From assembly GCA_018061375.1 (NCBI GenBank), contig JAGOUG010000033.1, positions 1 through 9,457 on the forward strand: 9,457 nt of DNA, read 5' to 3'. Numbering within the stretch: position 1 is the stretch's first letter; each line of letters starts with the position of its first letter. This document shows, in pieces, positions 6,586 to 9,457 of the stretch. The notes beneath the pieces are model-generated. The model was given only the letters and a program-made list of their open reading frames with translations, searched no databases and had not been told where the DNA came from. Both the position numbers and the translations under genes were made by a program. This DNA is from Candidatus Saccharimonadota bacterium. Lineage in GTDB: Bacteria > Patescibacteriota > Saccharimonadia > Saccharimonadales > UBA7683.

Positions 6586-6885
6586 CTAAATTAGATTCTC
6601 AGGTACACGCCTGTCATCGGTGTGCTTAACAGCCAAAAGATTTAAGTTAAATCTTACTGTCTTCATAAGCAGCTTGTCTTTAGTGACCTCTACTAGGCGC
6701 CTTTTCTTCTAGTCAATAATGTAGGCAATCGGGTAACGATCATAAATCATATCTGCAAATTTGTTAGCACTCGATCCGCACTCTTCAAGTGCGAACGGAT
6801 CATATTCAATGAATAACGGTAGAGCATTATTTAGTACGTTTTTTGAACCAAGAAACGCATAGTAGTCATAGTCCTCAACAAATCT
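6586..6885 (-). pseudogene. FkbM-type methyltransferase remnant (C-terminal part, in-frame stop)
   Basis: From about 6885 downward the translation reads FVEDYDYYAFLG, SKNVLNNALPLFIEYDPFAL and DRYPIAYIID. This parallels the FkbM pattern (D)VEGYDYYALLG...LFIEY...Y-I-YID. A TAG stop at 6709-6711 interrupts the frame. The same frame then continues for 40 codons with KKRRLVEVTKDKLL and NLNLLAVKH, the usual FkbM tail, to a TAG at 6586-6588. The SAM-binding half is missing. Upstream of about 6885 the sequence instead encodes a different FkbM relic on the other strand. The first Gly of the VEG motif is Asp here. This is read as a truncated pseudogene. Stop-codon readthrough is formally possible but would still leave no SAM domain. 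Confidence 0.72.
6637..6655. repeat. 19-bp palindrome (AAGATTTAA-G-TTAAATCTT)
   Basis: A perfect 9-bp inverted repeat with a single central base lies within the minus-strand methyltransferase remnant. It has no adjacent U-tract and overlaps former coding sequence, so a terminator role is doubtful. It may be chance in AT-rich DNA. Confidence 0.3.
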
Positions 6886-7336
6886 GCCGTTACAGTAGTA
6901 GATAAAGCTATGAGTAATAAAACTGGAACGACCAGAATCAATCTTGGGGTAAACGCAAGTGGCATACATTCCATCGAGAACAGCTACGGAGGTGAGTCTT
7001 TGAGAATTAAGACAACAACTATTGATACGTACTCACAGAAAAACAAAATAGCGCCGAACTTAATTAAGATTGACGCTGGGGGTCACGAACGAGCGGTTCT
7101 TCACTGAGGTACGAAGTTATTTCCAAGAATCTTCCTACAATTCTTATTGAATATATACCCGCATTAAATAATGACATCAGTTTAATGCTTGAGGATGTTG
7201 CAAAACACTATAAGACAGTATTTATTGTTGATGAGATAAAAGTAAAGTATACGAGGCAGACTACAGCTCACTCAATACATACGCTAACTACAATTTGTTT
7301 TTTTCAAATAATAGCAGCCATCTCAAAAATTATTAG
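6877..7336 (+). pseudogene. FkbM-type methyltransferase remnant (middle and C-terminal part, two frameshifts)
   Basis: In the first frame (about 6877-7105) the product reads NKSAVTVVDKAMSNKTGTTR, then SLRIKTTTIDTY and NLIKIDAGGHERAVL. These are the FkbM landmarks A-V-S-N..G, T(L/I)D and IK(I/V)DVEG.E..VL. A stop at 7105-7107 ends this frame. The protein resumes one frame back at about 7110 with EVISKNLPTILIEYIPALNND...TVFIVDE. Near 7230-7247 it shifts back again to SKVYEADYSSLNTYANYNLFFSN, ending at TAG 7334-7336. Both shifts equal loss of one base. The SAM-binding motif I half is absent because the sequence runs into the oppositely oriented remnant at about 6880. The acidic VEG is replaced by AGG. 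This is clearly a decayed, 5'-truncated gene of another subfamily than the intact FkbM next door. Confidence 0.78.
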
Positions 7337-7376
7337 AAGATTCGTCAGCATGTAGTTGGACTGATTTAACTCATCC

Positions 7377-8201
7377 TTAAACAAACTTAAGCAGGATTTC
7401 AAAGTTTGCATTTTTATAGGTAAATTGGTCGATGTAAGTAATTTCGAATGGTCCTAGTGTGTGTTTAATTGAATCGAAGAGCTCACTGTGTAGAAAGTTC
7501 TTTGTTCTTCCACTACCTGAAATCTCTATAAAAAGATACCTAGTTCTAACCCCACGCAACCCTAATATGGCCTGATCTTCAAACCCCTCCACATCTACTT
7601 TGATTAAGTCGTAGGATTTTATTTTGGTCAGCTTCTCTGGCTGAGATGTAGCTCGAATAGATATTTGGGTGATTTTTTTTGAATCCTCACTTGCATTAGC
7701 ACGAATTATGGACCCAATAGCAGAGCGATTCTTCTCAAAGTATAGTGTTTCTGTGCTGCTCTGATTAGAAATAGCATATTCAAAAACTTTACTTTGCTTT
7801 GAAAATACTTTGAGATTTTTTTGTAAGATTTTCGCTATCTGTGGGTTTGGCTCAAAGGAATGTATAATCACGCCGGGCACCATTGCTGCGAGCGTACAGG
7901 CAAACTGACCCGTATTTGCTCCAGCATCAAGAACTTTTTTTGGATCACGATCCATGTTTTTCAGAATTTTCATGCCAATTTCAAAAGGATAGTTCTGTAA
8001 ATTGAGTGGTGTTGCAGGATTGTCGAATATGTAATCTTTACCTAGGTATTTGATACATTTATTTTTAGTTAGAATTAGTTGAACATAACATAAAAAAATA
8101 GCAGCGTAGTAGGATGCTTTGTGCCAAATTGATACTCGGGGTGCACCTATCCATTCTCTATTTCTGTCTATCAACTTCAAATCATTGAGTATTTTAATCA
8201 C
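7377..8201 (-). CDS. FkbM-family SAM-dependent methyltransferase
   Basis: 274 aa, normal for the family. It likely O-methylates a sugar or other small acceptor using S-adenosylmethionine in the cytoplasm. The SAM motif I is VLDAGANTGQFA (90-101). The acidic loop HSFEPNP (114-120) follows, then EYAISNQSSTE (141-151), and the family hallmark DLIKVDVEGFEDQAILG (198-214). The end YLFIEI (222-227) and TYIDQF (255-260) also fit. The N-terminal 75 residues include a hydrophobic patch (about 31-45) that may touch the membrane. The start is GTG at 8199-8201, overlapping the TGA of the glycosyltransferase (GTGA). It is preceded by a strong AAAGGAGG 7 nt away, so the two are coupled and probably act on the same glycan. 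Family certain, substrate unknown. Confidence 0.9.
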   Translation of the reverse strand: MIKILNDLKLIDRNREWIGAPRVSIWHKASYYAAIFLCYVQLILTKNKCIKYLGKDYIFDNPATPLNLQNYPFEIGMKILKNMDRDPKKVLDAGANTGQFACTLAAMVPGVIIHSFEPNPQIAKILQKNLKVFSKQSKVFEYAISNQSSTETLYFEKNRSAIGSIIRANASEDSKKITQISIRATSQPEKLTKIKSYDLIKVDVEGFEDQAILGLRGVRTRYLFIEISGSGRTKNFLHSELFDSIKHTLGPFEITYIDQFTYKNANFEILLKFV

Positions 8202-9250
8202 AAGATCCCTCCTTTCTTAAAAATTATCATCTTAAATTTTCTCAACAGTGCCCACCACAGTCCAGCAGTATAGGCGATGGCGAACATAGGCGTCAGTGCG
8301 CAAAGACTTAGCGCATCCTTAGTGGGGGTCTTCATAAGAACTGCTACCACAAATTCGAGTATCCATATTATTACAGCAACAAGTAAAAGCGGTTTCAATA
8401 ACTCCGGAATTAGCACCAGTGCCAGCGGTGCTAAGAGTGTAAATGCATACACACTTATGAGAGGATAGAAGAATCGAGTACCTGGTCTTAAGAACCCATC
8501 AACAAACACCTTGCCTCTATGATATGAATGCTTTATGAATTGAGAGAGCTTACTCCGTGAGTGATATATGCATCCAAATCCTGGCGCAACAGTTATGGGT
8601 TGTTTCTCATTCATGTGTCTTAACAACAAAGTGTCATCACTTGAATACTTTATATCTTCCGTAGTCTTTTCAAACCACTCAATTGATTCTATAAGCACAC
8701 TCTTGGGGGCTATGAAGCACGTAGTTCCTTTGGGGTAATAATCAAAGTCTTTCAGTTCATACGAGACTAATCGTGGGTTAGCAAAATATCTTCTCCAGCC
8801 TATAAAAACAATCGCCTCACCAAATCTGGCGTAGATATTTCCTTTTTTAGCAACATCTACGTGAGCATTCCATAGTATAAGATCGGGGTGATTGAGATGG
8901 TAATTTTTTGCGAACTTCAAACTGCCTTTTTTAATATGTACCCTACTATCAATAAGCAGAGTAGTTTCGTGTTTAGCAGCTTCAATTCCCGACTTTCGGG
9001 CCAAAAATCTACCGCTATTCTGTTGGTTCAATAACCTTAGCGGCACTTTTGATTTTATGTTTTTTACAACCCTAACCGTATCGTCGCTCGAGCCATCATT
9101 CACTATTATGATCTCGGCACTTTTTTCATTGAATTCCGCCTCGCTTAGTGAAGCATTAATGTGCTTAATGGTGTCGGGTAACCAGTTTGCAGCATTATAG
9201 GTTGGAATCACTACGCTGATTGATTGGAAAAACTGTGGTTTAGATTTCAT
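8198..9250 (-). CDS. Membrane-associated family 2 glycosyltransferase
   Basis: 350 aa. The GT-A domain (about 10-255) shows SVVIPTYNAANWLPDTI (12-28) for nucleotide binding, IIIVNDGSSDDT (47-58) with Asp52, and LLIDSRV (98-104), where Asp101-Ser-Arg103 replaces the usual DxD. SSDDTLLLRHM (203-213) matches the region that holds the catalytic base. About three hydrophobic segments follow (261-281, 285-306, 313-335), then a short basic tail, so the catalytic domain is cytoplasmic and tethered. It likely transfers a sugar from a nucleotide donor to a lipid-linked glycan; the donor is unknown. The ATG at 9248-9250 lacks a Shine-Dalgarno and lies 7 nt after an extended -10 box, implying a leaderless message. 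Its stop overlaps the fkbM start by 4 bp. The Asp-Ser-Arg metal site is a tolerated variant in GT2. Confidence 0.88.
   Translation of the reverse strand: MKSKPQFFQSISVVIPTYNAANWLPDTIKHINASLSEAEFNEKSAEIIIVNDGSSDDTVRVVKNIKSKVPLRLLNQQNSGRFLARKSGIEAAKHETTLLIDSRVHIKKGSLKFAKNYHLNHPDLILWNAHVDVAKKGNIYARFGEAIVFIGWRRYFANPRLVSYELKDFDYYPKGTTCFIAPKSVLIESIEWFEKTTEDIKYSSDDTLLLRHMNEKQPITVAPGFGCIYHSRSKLSQFIKHSYHRGKVFVDGFLRPGTRFFYPLISVYAFTLLAPLALVLIPELLKPLLLVAVIIWILEFVVAVLMKTPTKDALSLCALTPMFAIAYTAGLWWALLRKFKMIIFKKGGIL
8204..8216 (-). promoter_or_regulatory. Strong Shine-Dalgarno for the coupled fkbM gene
   Basis: On the minus strand AAGAAAGGAGGG lies within the last codons of the glycosyltransferase, with about 6 nt between GGAGG(G) and the GTG at 8199-8201. 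It decides the GTG start and contrasts with the missing ribosome site at the first gene of the same operon. Confidence 0.75.
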
Positions 9251-9257
9251 TGGGACT

Positions 9258-9266
9258 ATAATACCA
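9258..9266 (-). promoter_or_regulatory. Extended -10 promoter placing transcription start at the ATG of the GT2 gene
   Basis: TGG-TATTAT on the minus strand is followed by exactly 7 nt (AGTCCCA) and ATG. The spacing is the same as at the GT-C gene (6379-6387), so transcription should begin at the start codon. No -35 box is visible. The plus strand of the same bases holds TATAAT (9257-9262), which could also serve rightward transcription. Confidence 0.62.
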
Positions 9267-9279
9267 TGAAGGGATTCAT

Positions 9280-9309
9280 TTCATAGGTTGATAATAGTTC
9301 TTCTACTAT
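9280..9309 (+). promoter_or_regulatory. Candidate promoter for the flippase gene (TTCATA-18-TACTAT)
   Basis: TTCATA (9280-9285) and TACTAT (9304-9309) are 18 nt apart. Transcription would begin near 9316, only a few bases before ATG 9320 or 9326, again leaving no room for a ribosome site. The alternative is the plus-strand TATAAT at 9257-9262. Confidence 0.35.
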
Positions 9310-9319
9310 GAAACAATAG

Positions 9320-9457
9320 ATGGTAATGACTCAGAAAAGCAGCAAACAAGATCTTAGGCAAAATACTTTTTTTATAATTGCCTCAATGGTATCTGCATCC
9401 TGCAACTACGTTCTCTATATTGCTTGTGCGCGTATTCTCAGTCCCTCTCAATATGGT
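9320..9457 (+). CDS. Wzx-like polysaccharide flippase, first codons (cut by window edge)
   Basis: 46 codons from ATG at 9320 (MVMTQKSSKQ...); ATG 9326 in the same frame is an alternative. After a polar basic start the first membrane segment (about residues 14-35 from 9320) reads NTFFIIASMVSASCNYVLYI and leads into ARILSPSQYG. This N-terminal signature, a first helix ending ...ARxLSPxxYG, is typical of MATE-like O-antigen/exopolysaccharide flippases (MOP superfamily), which move lipid-linked glycans across the membrane. It is divergent from the GT2-fkbM operon across a 69-bp spacer, fitting one glycan pathway. Only the start is in the window, so the family call rests on about 30 residues. Confidence 0.72.
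   Translation, partial: MVMTQKSSKQDLRQNTFFIIASMVSASCNYVLYIACARILSPSQYG

Noticed and set aside
6389..6589. 66-codon plus-strand ORF
   Set aside because: It lies opposite the GT-C promoter, the short hydrophobic ORF and the methyltransferase tail; its product shows no domain or membrane pattern and there is no ribosome site.
7107..7336. Programmed frameshifting to express the plus-strand FkbM product
   Set aside because: The gene lacks its SAM-binding half and its VEG motif is altered, and no slippery heptamer plus structure is evident at the shifts; decay explains it better.

Overview
The window looks like part of a surface-glycan / cell-envelope locus from a small-genome bacterium. I favour a Patescibacteria (CPR) member, possibly Candidatus Saccharibacteria. 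The reasons are the AT-rich sequence, the tightly packed divergent and convergent operons, the mix of apparently leaderless genes and Shine-Dalgarno genes, and a secreted protein that pairs a lysozyme-like domain with NBR1-type Ig repeats. This taxonomic call rests on family recognition without any database search and is only moderately secure.

Layout. (1) 1-1413, minus strand: a nucleotide-sugar pair. A complete UDP-glucuronate decarboxylase-type SDR (436-1413) is followed by the 5' part of a mannose-1-phosphate guanylyltransferase (1-367, cut by the window edge). (2) 1414-1570: divergent regulatory region with promoters in both directions and nested inverted repeats. (3) 1571-4157, plus strand: a two-gene operon. 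A membrane-anchored protein with an Ig-like outer domain overlaps by 17 bp a secreted 685-aa protein with an N-terminal lysozyme-like domain and three C-terminal FW/NBR1-like Ig repeats. (4) 4161-6371, minus strand: a large polytopic GT-C-like membrane protein with a C-terminal extracytoplasmic domain. It converges on the preceding operon with 3 bp between stop codons. (5) 6372-7376: no intact gene of clear family. It holds a promoter, one short ORF of unknown status, and two decayed FkbM-type methyltransferase remnants lying head to head, both missing their 5' ends at about 6880. (6) 7377-9250, minus strand: an operon of a membrane-anchored GT2 glycosyltransferase and an intact FkbM-family methyltransferase, joined by a 4-bp GTGA overlap. 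(7) 9251-9457: a divergent promoter region and the first codons of a Wzx-like flippase on the plus strand.

How they could work together (inference). ManC and the SDR would supply GDP-mannose and UDP-xylose. The GT2 enzyme would extend a glycan on the inner face, FkbM would O-methylate it, the flippase would export it, and the GT-C protein would add sugars outside. The secreted multidomain protein may remodel the wall or bind the surface.

Most notable are the paired, identically spaced extended -10 promoters that put transcription starts on the ATG of the two first genes (6371 and 9250), the two truncated methyltransferase relics, and the recently homogenised Ig repeats next to a probable muralytic domain.
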